Shown: positions 1-7,035 of the stretch, in pieces
Layout: each line of letters begins with the position of its first letter
Numbering within the stretch: position 1 is the stretch's first letter
Source: CBDTTW01 sp965363675
GTDB lineage: Bacteria; Bacteroidota; Rhodothermia; Rhodothermales; DASSAV01
DNA: 25,395 nucleotides
Assembly: GCA_965363675.1 (NCBI GenBank)
Contig: CBDTTW010000023.1
Span: forward strand, 1 to 25,395
Direction: 5' to 3'
Made by a program: the position numbers and the translations under genes
The notes under the pieces: model-generated
Told to the model about the DNA's origin: nothing
Databases searched by the model: none
The model's input: the letters and a program-made list of their open reading frames with translations, nothing else

Positions 1-999
1 GAGGGCGCGCATGCCGTCGTAGGCGTAGTAGGCGGCCGTCTCCGGCGGACGGCCGTAGGCCCGGCGATAGGCCGCCTCGAAGGCGGACGCGGCCCCAGGC
101 TCCGGGGCCGCCAGCACCACCGGCGCCGCCAGGCGCGCGGCGGCCTGCAAAAAGGCGCCGCCGCGCAAGGCCAGCCCGCCGAAGACGGGCGCGCGCCACG
201 CCTGCACGGCCGGAAGCGCCGCCAGGGCCGCCCCGAACGGCGCGTGCCCGAACAGCACGACCGCCTCGGCGCGTCCGGCCGCCGCCAGCGCCGCCGCGCC
301 GGCGCCGGGGCCGACCACGTAGCCCACCGGAGCGCGCGCCCCGGCGGCCTTGCGGAACGCCGACCACGCCATGCGCCCGTCGTAGCTGTCCTCGTAGAGC
401 GCCACGACGCGGGCCAGACCCCGGCGGTCGTAGAGCTCCCGGACGAGCGCCTCGGCCTGCGCCCGGTCGTCGGGGACGCAGCGGAAGAACCACGAGATGT
501 TCGCCTGCGTCGTCGTCGGGTCGGAGGCCCACGGCGTGACGAACGGCATGCGCGCCCGCGTGATGACCTGTTCGGCGATGTGCGCGCTGCGGCCCTCGGC
601 CGAGCCGAGCACGCCCCATACGCCGTCGTCCCAGACGAGGCGCGAAGCCTGCTGCGGCCCCGACTCCCAGGCTCCTTCGTCGGAGCGCATCACCAGGCGA
701 AACGGGCGGCCGCGAAAGCCGCCGGCCCGGTTCGCCTCGGCCACCGCGAGAGCGGCGCCCTCGCGGAGGGCGCGCGCCTCGGCGCCGCTGCCGGGGACGA
801 GCAGCCCGATGCGCACCGAGTCGGCGGGCGGGGCCGCTCCCGCCGGCCCCGCGAGGCACAGCCCCGCGAGGCACAGCCCCGCAAGGCACAGCCCCGCGAG
901 GCACAGCCCCGCAAGGCGCAGCCCCGCAAGGCGCAGCCCCGCAAGGCGCAGCCCCGCAAGGCGCAGCGCCGGCGGCAAGCGGCGGCAGGCCGCGCCCAT
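1..999 (-). CDS. Periplasmic amino-acid-type substrate-binding protein (ABC/receptor ligand-binding family), partial
   Basis: The C-terminus lies beyond the left edge; 333 codons are present. The protein reads as a type I periplasmic binding protein (Peripla_BP_6 / LivJ-like). After the export signal it has VRIGLLVPGSG, then LAVAEANRAGGF, a GVLGSAEG segment, MPFVTPWASDPT, and near the edge YRRAYGRPPETAAYYAYDG, which matches the late YDA motif of the family. It is clearly paralogous to the protein at 1898-3208, with the same order of motifs. The N-terminus is odd: residues 12-51 are eight pentapeptides (LRLAG x4, then LCLAG x4) encoded by a 15-bp tandem repeat and forming the hydrophobic signal core. 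The cysteines in it do not make a standard lipobox because Leu precedes each. The start is the ATG at 999, 5 bp after the aroF stop, so it is the last visible gene of the operon. No permease or ATPase gene is in the window. The ligand is unknown. Confidence 0.82.
   Translation of the reverse strand, partial: MGAACRRLPPALRLAGLRLAGLRLAGLRLAGLCLAGLCLAGLCLAGLCLAGPAGAAPPADSVRIGLLVPGSGAEARALREGAALAVAEANRAGGFRGRPFRLVMRSDEGAWESGPQQASRLVWDDGVWGVLGSAEGRSAHIAEQVITRARMPFVTPWASDPTTTQANISWFFRCVPDDRAQAEALVRELYDRRGLARVVALYEDSYDGRMAWSAFRKAAGARAPVGYVVGPGAGAAALAAAGRAEAVVLFGHAPFGAALAALPAVQAWRAPVFGGLALRGGAFLQAAARLAAPVVLAAPEPGAASAFEAAYRRAYGRPPETAAYYAYDGMRAL
846..965. repeat. Eight-copy 15-bp tandem repeat inside a signal-peptide coding region
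   Basis: Eight consecutive 15-bp units read gccccgc(g/a)aggc(a/g)ca on the plus strand. The four units at 906-965 are identical to each other. The four at 846-905 carry one base change that turns the Arg codon CGC into the Cys codon TGC on the coding (minus) strand, plus a silent third-base change. The unit length is a multiple of three, so copy-number change keeps the frame. The repeat encodes the hydrophobic stretch of the signal peptide of the substrate-binding protein at 1-999. Confidence 0.95.
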
Positions 1000-1004
1000 C
1001 GCTT

Positions 1005-1874
1005 TCACGCGCACACCGGCGGCGCGAGGCTGCGCCCGAGGGCGGCGGCCACGGCTTCCAGGGCGCGCATCATCTCCCGGAACGCCTCCGGCGAAAGCGA
1101 CTGCTCGCCGTCGCAGAGGGCGGTTTCGGGGGCGGCGTGCATCTCCACGAGCAGGCCGTCGGCGCCGGCGGCGACGGCCGCAAGCGCCATCGCCGGCGCC
1201 ATCCAGGCATGCCCCGTGCCGTGGCTCGGGTCCACGACGACGGGCAAATGGGTGCGGCGCTTCAGGATCGGGACGGCGTTCAGGTCGAGTGTGTTGCGCG
1301 CGGCCGGCTCGAACGTCCGGATGCCGCGCTCGCACAGCACGACGTTCGGGTTGCCCGTGGCCAGCACGTACTCGGCGGCGTACAGAAACTCGTCGAGCGT
1401 GGCGGCCATGCCGCGCTTGAGCAGCACCGGCATGCCCGTGCGCCCGGCTTCTTCGAGCAGCGTATAGTTCTGCATGTTGCGCGAGCCGATCTGAAGCGCG
1501 TCGGCGTAGCGGCACACCAGGTCGAGGTGGCGCGCGTCCATGACCTCGGTCACGACGGGCAGGCCCGTTTCGAGGCGCGCCTGCGCCAGCAGCTCGAGCC
1601 CTTCGGCGCCCAGCCCCCGGAAGGCGTAGGGCGACGTGCGCGGCTTGAAGGCGCCGCCGCGCAGCACGTGCGCGCCGCCCTCGGCCGCCGCGCGCGCCGT
1701 CCGGGCGAGTTGTTCCGGCGTCTCGACCGAGCACGGCCCGGCCATGATGCACAGCGCCTCGCCGCCCACCTCGGCGCCGCCGAAGGAGACCACGCGGCCC
1801 TCGGGCCGGCGGCTGCGCGCGAACAACGGCTCGCCCGAGGGGGGCGGGGCGGCGCAGAAATCAGGGTGCTCCAT
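1005..1874 (-). CDS. aroF: 3-deoxy-7-phosphoheptulonate (DAHP) synthase, AroF/type I-beta
   Basis: This 289-aa enzyme condenses phosphoenolpyruvate with erythrose 4-phosphate, the first step of the shikimate pathway. The family signatures are all present in order: MAGPCSVET with the metal-ligand Cys48, FKPRTSPYAF (76-85), LQIGSRNMQNYTLLEE, LLKRGM, the ERGIRTFE block, and VVVDPSHGTG with the metal-binding His, then a DGEQSLSP tail. The start is the ATG at 1874, since the family homology begins soon after it; the same frame is open far upstream but there opposes or overlaps the preceding gene. It has no N-terminal ACT or chorismate-mutase domain, so no feedback domain is visible. It sits 23 bp after the substrate-binding protein at 1898-3208 and 5 bp before its paralogue, an unusual context for a shikimate gene. 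The family assignment is firm. Confidence 0.95.
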   Translation of the reverse strand: MEHPDFCAAPPPSGEPLFARSRRPEGRVVSFGGAEVGGEALCIMAGPCSVETPEQLARTARAAAEGGAHVLRGGAFKPRTSPYAFRGLGAEGLELLAQARLETGLPVVTEVMDARHLDLVCRYADALQIGSRNMQNYTLLEEAGRTGMPVLLKRGMAATLDEFLYAAEYVLATGNPNVVLCERGIRTFEPAARNTLDLNAVPILKRRTHLPVVVDPSHGTGHAWMAPAMALAAVAAGADGLLVEMHAAPETALCDGEQSLSPEAFREMMRALEAVAAALGRSLAPPVCA

Positions 1875-1897
1875 GATCGTGCAGGTTATCCGGGCCG

Positions 1898-3208
1898 TCA
1901 GTGGGCCGCCGGGGGGCTGAAGAAGTCGTAGCGCCCGTTGCGCACGCCCGCCAGGTACACCTCGCCTACGTCGTTGAGCGTGGCGTCGAACGGGATGTGG
2001 CCCGTGACGCCCTCGTACGAGGCAAGCGACTGCATCCAGTCGCGGATGCGGACGCGGTTGAGCCCGGCGTTCCGCACGGCATCGAGGATCAGGTTCATGC
2101 CGTCGTAGGCGTGGGCGGCCTGCCAGTCGGGCTCTTGCTTGAACCGGGCGACGTAGCGGCGGCGGAAGTTGACGTAGCGCGCCGCCTGCGACTCGGGGTT
2201 GAACGGGTAGACGGCCAGCAGCCCTTCGGCGGCGGGGCCGGCGGCCTTGATGAACTCCGGCGACACGGCGCGGTCGCAGGCGAAGATGCGCTGCTTCATG
2301 CCCATGCGGCGCATCTGCCGGACGATGGCGGCCATTTCCCCGGCGTCGCCCCACAGCACGACGGCCTGGGCGTTCGTCTTCCGGATGCGTTCGAGCTGCA
2401 TCCGGAAATCGGCGTCGCCGGGGCCGTAGCGCATTTCGACCATGAGCGGCTTGCCCAACCGGCGGGCGGCGTCGCGGAACTCGCCGACGCCGACGCGCCC
2501 GTAGCGGCTGTTGACGCGCAGCATTGCCACGCGCGCGTAGCCGAGCTTGTTGAAGATGTAGTTCGCCAGCGCGTACGACTCCTGCCGGTCGTCGGCGTTG
2601 ACGCGCACGTACCACGGGATGCGCGTCTCGGTGAGCGTCGGGTCGGTGCTGCCGGCGGAGACCATCGGCAGCTCCAGCTTGAGCGCCACGCGCAGCGCGA
2701 TGTGCGTCACCTGGCCGTCGATGGAGCCGAGCACCGCCCATACGTGCTCGTCGTTGAGTTCGACGAACTTGTTGCTGGCCGAACCCCACGGCCCCACGTC
2801 GTCGCGGATGACCATCTCGAAGGGCAGCTTGTTGTAGCCTCCGGCGGCGTTGGCCTCCTCGACGGCAAGCTGCGCGCCCTGAAGCGAGCGCCGCCCCATG
2901 GCGGCCTCCGGCGAAGCGTCGTCGAGCGGGGCCATGAAGCCGATCCGGACGGTTTTCAGCCCCGGCGGCGGCGTCTTGTCGCGCCCGGCGCCGAGGAAAG
3001 GCTGCTTGGTGGCGAAGTTGTAGCGGTACGGCTCGCGGAAGCCGCGGTACGGCTTGAGCGCGTCGGGGGTTTTGCCGTAGTTGCCTTCTTTTTTCGCCGT
3101 CTCGGCAGGCTTCTGCTGCTGCGGCGCGGCTTTTTGCTGCGCGGCGGCCGGCGCGGCGGCCAGGAGCGCCAGCGCGAGGGCGGCGCAGGCGAGCGGGGTG
3201 CGAATCAT
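1898..3208 (-). CDS. Periplasmic amino-acid-type substrate-binding protein
   Basis: This 436-aa protein has a clear Sec signal peptide: MIR, a hydrophobic Ala/Leu core, then AAAQQ as the likely cleavage region. A Gln/Ala/Lys-rich linker follows. The binding domain runs from about residue 85: VRIGFMAPLDD, GAQLAVEEANAAGGYN, a WAVLGSIDGQVTHIA segment, LPMVSAGSTDPT, a RYGRVGVGEFRDAA segment, VVLWGDAGEMAAIVRQM, and the late HAYDGMNLILDAVR motif. These are landmarks of the Peripla_BP_6 (Leu/Ile/Val-binding-like) fold, used by ABC importers and by receptor ligand-binding proteins. No permease or ATPase is nearby, so a sensing or scavenging role or a distant transporter are both possible. It is a paralogue of the protein at 1-999, and aroF lies between them. 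It follows the RidA-family gene by 25 bp, consistent with one transcript. Confidence 0.88.
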   Translation of the reverse strand: MIRTPLACAALALALLAAAPAAAQQKAAPQQQKPAETAKKEGNYGKTPDALKPYRGFREPYRYNFATKQPFLGAGRDKTPPPGLKTVRIGFMAPLDDASPEAAMGRRSLQGAQLAVEEANAAGGYNKLPFEMVIRDDVGPWGSASNKFVELNDEHVWAVLGSIDGQVTHIALRVALKLELPMVSAGSTDPTLTETRIPWYVRVNADDRQESYALANYIFNKLGYARVAMLRVNSRYGRVGVGEFRDAARRLGKPLMVEMRYGPGDADFRMQLERIRKTNAQAVVLWGDAGEMAAIVRQMRRMGMKQRIFACDRAVSPEFIKAAGPAAEGLLAVYPFNPESQAARYVNFRRRYVARFKQEPDWQAAHAYDGMNLILDAVRNAGLNRVRIRDWMQSLASYEGVTGHIPFDATLNDVGEVYLAGVRNGRYDFFSPPAAH

Positions 3209-3233
3209 AGCGCGAGGGGGGTTGCGGGCGCGG

Positions 3234-3812
3234 TTAGCCCTGGTTGGGCCGGATCGCCATGGCCTCGATCTCGACCAGCAGATCCGAGCGGCAGATGCGC
3301 GCCTGGATGGCGGTGCTGGCCGGGAGCGGGTCGAGGCGCAGCCATTCGTAGAACCGGGCGCGAACCTGGTTAAAGTCCTCGTAGTCGCGCTCGATGTCGC
3401 GGATGTAGCAGGTGGTGCGGATGATGTTGTGCCACGTCATGCCCTCGGCGGCCAGCAGCTCGGTGATGTTGCGGAACGTGCGCCAGAGCTGCGCCCGGAA
3501 GTCGCCGACGTGGATCGTGGCGCCGTGCTCGTCGACGCTGGCCGTGCCCGAGATCAGCAGCAACGTCTGCGCGCCGAGGTCGATGGAGAGCGCGCGCGAG
3601 AACGAGGCAGGCTTGGCGTAGTGGTAGGCCTCGTTGAGCACGTTCGGGGCCTGCACGGCGTGGCGCGGCGTGAGCGCGGCCGTGGGCGTGGGCGCCGGCC
3701 CCGCCAGCGGCCGCCCGTCGGCATCGACGAGGCCGATGCGCAGCATTTCCTGGCGGGCCTCGGCGCTGTCGGCCGCGGCAAAGGGGGTGGCAAGGTTCGT
3801 CTTCAGTTCCAT
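3234..3812 (-). CDS. RidA/YjgF/UK114-family protein
   Basis: The 192-aa product carries a RidA-type domain at about residues 60-190, preceded by a 60-residue extension that classical RidA (about 130 aa) lacks. Visible landmarks are YHYAKPASFSRALSI, LLLISGTASVDEHG, FRNITELLAAEGMTWHNI, and the C-terminal block STAIQARICRSDLLVEIEA. That block contains the Arg corresponding to the active-site Arg of RidA (ARxxxxDxxxEIEA). RidA proteins hydrolyse reactive enamine/imine intermediates made by PLP enzymes. The longer members include chorismatase-like proteins of the same fold, so an aromatic-pathway role linked to aroF downstream is possible but unproven. There is no signal peptide, unlike its exported neighbours. 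It is 51 bp downstream of the Reg_prop gene and 25 bp upstream of a substrate-binding protein gene. Confidence 0.85.
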   Translation of the reverse strand: MELKTNLATPFAAADSAEARQEMLRIGLVDADGRPLAGPAPTPTAALTPRHAVQAPNVLNEAYHYAKPASFSRALSIDLGAQTLLLISGTASVDEHGATIHVGDFRAQLWRTFRNITELLAAEGMTWHNIIRTTCYIRDIERDYEDFNQVRARFYEWLRLDPLPASTAIQARICRSDLLVEIEAMAIRPNQG

Positions 3813-3827
3813 GGTATGTTCCGATAG

Positions 3828-3845
3828 GCCCGCCGGGCGGCGGGC
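3828..3845 (-). other. GC hairpin between the Reg_prop and RidA-family genes
   Basis: A perfect 7-bp stem, gcccgcc / ggcgggc, closes a 4-nt loop in the largest gap (51 bp) of the minus-strand gene run. No T-tract follows it on the minus strand, so it is more likely an mRNA processing or stabilising hairpin than an efficient terminator. Confidence 0.35.
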
Positions 3846-3863
3846 GCGATGAGGGTTCAGGAC

Positions 3864-5033
3864 CTAGAGGGCGCGGCCGGCGGCGACGGGCGTTCCACGG
3901 CTGACGCCGTCTTCCGTGGCGATCCAGATGTCGGCGCCCTGGAAGTCGATGCCGAGCACGTAGTTATGCGCAATGGCCGTCGGCGTCGTGAGGACTTTCT
4001 TTTCGGCGCAGGTCTCGTTGCAGATCGTGACCTCGCCCCGGCCGTCGGGCAAGCGCTTGAAGGTGCGCCAGGTGCGGCCGTCGAAGGCGCTCAGGCCGCG
4101 GTCGGTGCCCATCCAGCCGACGGGGCCGTTGGCGTTGACGAAGTTGATGAAGTTGCCCGCCAGGCCGCTATCCTCGGCGAAGTAGCCCTTCCAGCGCGTG
4201 CCGTCGAAGACGCCGAGGCCGAAGTACGTGGCCTGCCAGACCTTGCCGGCCTCGAAGTCCAGGTACGACGTGATGTCGTGCACGGGGCCGTCGTTCGGGA
4301 ACAGCTCGATCTCCATCTCGCCGTCGGGGTCGGAGTACTCCTTCCATACGTCGGTGGACTTGGTGTATTCGAGGACGCCGCCGCCCCACGCCCCGACGAA
4401 CACCTTGTCGCCCTCGGCGGCGACGGCGTAGGTCCAGGGCTCGTGCATGGGGGTGTTGGTCTCGTTGAAAATGCTCCACTGGTTGGTTTTCTTGTTGAGG
4501 CGGCTGGCCCCGGCGGCCGTAGCGATCCATACGTCGCTGCCGTCCACCTCGACGCCGTAGACCATGTTGTTGAGCAGACCGCTGTTGAACTGCGTGTACG
4601 ACTCGAAACGCCCGCCCGAATAGCGGCTCAGGCCCCCGGCCGTGCCGATCCACACGTCGCCGGTGCGGCGGTCCACTTCGAGGTTGACGACCACGTCGTG
4701 CACGAGGCCGTCGCGCGTGGTGAAGGTGCGCATCTTGCCGTTTTCCAGCAAAGCCAGGCCCTTGTTCGTGCCGAACCACACGCGCGGTCCATCGACGCGG
4801 ACGGCGAGCACCTTGGCGGAGGGCAGCCCTTCCGCGAGGCCCCATTGCTGCCAGGTGTACGTGTCGGCGGGCGGGTATACGCGCTCGGCCGGGAGAGCCG
4901 GGGCTTCCCCGGCGCGCACGGCGGGCGGCGGAGCAGGCTCGGGCGCGCGCGCGCTCATGCCGAAGATGAACAGGGCAGCCAGCGACAGCAGCAGGACGCT
5001 GGTAGAAGCGGCGGTTTTGGCGGTGCGGCTCAT
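3864..5033 (-). CDS. Exported seven-repeat Reg_prop beta-propeller protein
   Basis: A 389-aa protein with an N-terminal hydrophobic segment (about residues 10-28) acting as signal or membrane anchor, followed by a Pro/Ala-rich linker. The rest is built of two-component-regulator-propeller (Reg_prop) repeats. Successive blades begin VWFGTNKGLALL, VWIGTAGGLSRY, VWIATAAGASRL, VFVGAWGGGVLEY, VWQATYFGLGVF, GWMGTDRGLSAF and IWIATEDGVSRG: seven units, enough for a closed propeller. In Bacteroidota such propellers usually form the periplasmic sensor of hybrid two-component systems. Here there is no kinase, transmembrane Y_Y_Y or DNA-binding part, so it is a stand-alone exported propeller. It lies 13 bp after the cytochrome gene. 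Its ligand is unknown; the family call is strong. Confidence 0.87.
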   Translation of the reverse strand: MSRTAKTAASTSVLLLSLAALFIFGMSARAPEPAPPPAVRAGEAPALPAERVYPPADTYTWQQWGLAEGLPSAKVLAVRVDGPRVWFGTNKGLALLENGKMRTFTTRDGLVHDVVVNLEVDRRTGDVWIGTAGGLSRYSGGRFESYTQFNSGLLNNMVYGVEVDGSDVWIATAAGASRLNKKTNQWSIFNETNTPMHEPWTYAVAAEGDKVFVGAWGGGVLEYTKSTDVWKEYSDPDGEMEIELFPNDGPVHDITSYLDFEAGKVWQATYFGLGVFDGTRWKGYFAEDSGLAGNFINFVNANGPVGWMGTDRGLSAFDGRTWRTFKRLPDGRGEVTICNETCAEKKVLTTPTAIAHNYVLGIDFQGADIWIATEDGVSRGTPVAAGRAL

Positions 5034-5046
5034 GGCGCGGAGAAGG

Positions 5047-7026
5047 TTAGTGGGACTTGGGGGGGCCGAGGGTTCGGAGGTATTCGATGAGGTCGTTGAG
5101 CTGGTTCTTGTTCAGGTCGCTGACCAGTCCGTGCTCGTCGTGGACGCTGTTGACGGTCCAGATTTCTTCGAGCGTCTGCGCGCTGCCGTCGTGCAGGTAG
5201 GGCGCCGAGTCGTAGATGTTGACGAGCTGCGGCGTGTCGAGCGCCTGCATGGCGTCGGTGGGGCGGATCGTGCCCACGTCGGCTTTGCGGCGGTCGGTGT
5301 AGAACGGCCCGTTGTGGCAGCTCTTGCACTGCTGGTTCGCCGGGATAGGGGCGCCCGCCAGATTGCGCTCGCGCTCGAAGAGCAGGCGCCCGCGCTCCTG
5401 CGAGGCCGTGAGGGCGCCGCCGGGCTTGCGGTAGCGGTTCTCGGTCTGCGGGATCGAATAGATGTAGGCCACAATCGCCTTGAGCTCGCCCGGCGGCCAC
5501 GGATCGACGCGCGTGAGGTGCTTGGCGAAGCGGATGCCGTCCTGCATGTAGAGGCTCACGTTCGTGCCGGCCCACTTGAACGGGGCCGTATGCCCGATGT
5601 CGCGCAGGGTCATCGTGTTGACGATATTCTTGCCGAGGCCGTCGCCGCCGAAGTCCCACGATATGGCGTCCTGGTCGCCGTCGGGGTGGCACGAGCGGCA
5701 GCTAAACTGGCCCTGGAAGGCGCGGGCGGCGTGGAACAGGCGGGCGCCCTGGCGGGCCGTCGTGATGCGGCCCGGGCCGCCGAGGTCGATGGCGCCGGCG
5801 CGCTCCAGGCGATCCACCGAAATGACGGCGATGCGGTCTTCGAGCTGCTCGCTGACGTAGAGCCAGCGGCCGTCGGGCGAGAGCGCCATGGACTTCGGGT
5901 TGGCGCCCGTCGGGATGCGCCCGATGACGAAGCGGCGGCTCAGGCCGAGGTGGTTCGGGAGCAGGCGCAGGCTGTCGGCGTCGGCCTCGGCGTAGACCCG
6001 GCGCAGCTTGGCCAGGTCGATGACGCTGATGCAGTCGGCGGCGGCGTGCGTCACGAAGGCGCGGCGCCCGTCGCGCGAGACGACGACGGCGTAAGGGTCG
6101 GCGTAGTAGGCGTTGGGCTCGTCGAGGAGCACCTGGAGCATCTTGCCGCCCGCGCGCGGGTCGAGGACGCCGAGGCCGTAGGTGAGCATCCAGCCGCGCC
6201 CCACCTGCGTCGAGGGGACGAGGTTCTTGGGGCGCACGAGCGTGACGAGCGCGAGGTCGCCGCCGGGGGTAAAATCGACGCTCTCGACGAGGTGCGCCGC
6301 CGGCAGCAGCTTGCGCTCGGCCACGCGGCCCGTCTCGGCCTCCAGCACGGTCACCTCCGCCGCGACGGGCTCGCGGAAGTGACCGGGGTTCGAGAGACGG
6401 CTGGTCGCCAGCAGCACCCCCGCCTCGGCCGAGAGCTTGACGGCGTAGGGGTTGTTGCCGGCGGCCACGCGCATCAGCTCCTCGCCGCTCGCCGTCTCGA
6501 CGACCGAGATGTCGTCCGAGCCGCTGTTGGCGACGTACAGGCGGTCCTCGCGCGGGCTCAAGGCCAGGCCCTTCGGGAGCGTCCCGACGGCATACTTCCC
6601 GACGACGGCGCGGCGCTTCAGGTCCACAACGACCACGGCATCGTCGCCCGAGCACGAGACGTAGGCGCGCTCGCCCCGGCGGCCGACGACGATGCTGTGC
6701 GGCGCGCGGCCCACGGCGATGCGGCCCACCACGCGGCGCTCGGCGGCCGAGACGACGAGCAGCTCGCCGGCTTCTTCGGCGGCCACGTACAGCTCGGCCC
6801 CCGAGGCGGCCAGGCCGTGCGGCGAGACGTAGCGCTCGGAGCGCATCAGCGGCTGGAGGATCGGGCTGCGGCTCATGTGCGCGTGGCACGAGAGGCAGTT
6901 CGACGGAGCCGGCAGGCCGCCCATCATCTTGCGCGTGTGCTCGTCGGCAAAGTGGTTGCCGGCAAAGAGCAGCACCGTCAGCACGGCGGTGAGCGTAGTT
7001 CCCGTAGCGACAAACAATCGGTTCAT
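5047..7026 (-). CDS. YVTN beta-propeller fused to a MauG/cytochrome-c-peroxidase-like module; three c-type heme sites
   Basis: The 659-aa protein has an N-terminal membrane or signal segment (about residues 5-23), then a first heme site CLSCH (44-48). Next comes a long YVTN/NHL-type propeller (about 65-430) with repeats such as PHGLAASGAELYVAAEEAG, LYVANSGSDDISVVE and YVSEQLEDRIAVISVD. The C-terminal third is di-heme-peroxidase-like: CRSCH (443-447), CKSCH (567-571), and the signature APYLHDGSAQTLEEIW. MauG/BCCP relatives reduce peroxide or oxidise protein or small-molecule substrates in the periplasm using two c-hemes. The added N-terminal heme and propeller suggest an electron-transfer partner and a binding platform within one chain. 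It lies 9 bp after the mono-heme propeller gene, so they are probably co-expressed. Enzymatic activity and substrate cannot be read from the sequence. Confidence 0.88.
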   Translation of the reverse strand: MNRLFVATGTTLTAVLTVLLFAGNHFADEHTRKMMGGLPAPSNCLSCHAHMSRSPILQPLMRSERYVSPHGLAASGAELYVAAEEAGELLVVSAAERRVVGRIAVGRAPHSIVVGRRGERAYVSCSGDDAVVVVDLKRRAVVGKYAVGTLPKGLALSPREDRLYVANSGSDDISVVETASGEELMRVAAGNNPYAVKLSAEAGVLLATSRLSNPGHFREPVAAEVTVLEAETGRVAERKLLPAAHLVESVDFTPGGDLALVTLVRPKNLVPSTQVGRGWMLTYGLGVLDPRAGGKMLQVLLDEPNAYYADPYAVVVSRDGRRAFVTHAAADCISVIDLAKLRRVYAEADADSLRLLPNHLGLSRRFVIGRIPTGANPKSMALSPDGRWLYVSEQLEDRIAVISVDRLERAGAIDLGGPGRITTARQGARLFHAARAFQGQFSCRSCHPDGDQDAISWDFGGDGLGKNIVNTMTLRDIGHTAPFKWAGTNVSLYMQDGIRFAKHLTRVDPWPPGELKAIVAYIYSIPQTENRYRKPGGALTASQERGRLLFERERNLAGAPIPANQQCKSCHNGPFYTDRRKADVGTIRPTDAMQALDTPQLVNIYDSAPYLHDGSAQTLEEIWTVNSVHDEHGLVSDLNKNQLNDLIEYLRTLGPPKSH

Positions 7027-7035
7027 GAGGCGGCG

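Noticed and set aside
690..959. A minus-strand frame encoding CALRG-type repeats
   Set aside because: It is another frame of the 15-bp repeat; the frame starting at 999 continues into a full binding-protein domain and is the real one.
846..965. CRISPR array
   Set aside because: The repeats are directly adjacent 15-mers with no spacers and lie within a coding region.
244..1467. A plus-strand 407-codon frame over the left edge genes
   Set aside because: It is antisense to the binding protein and aroF, with no motif of its own.
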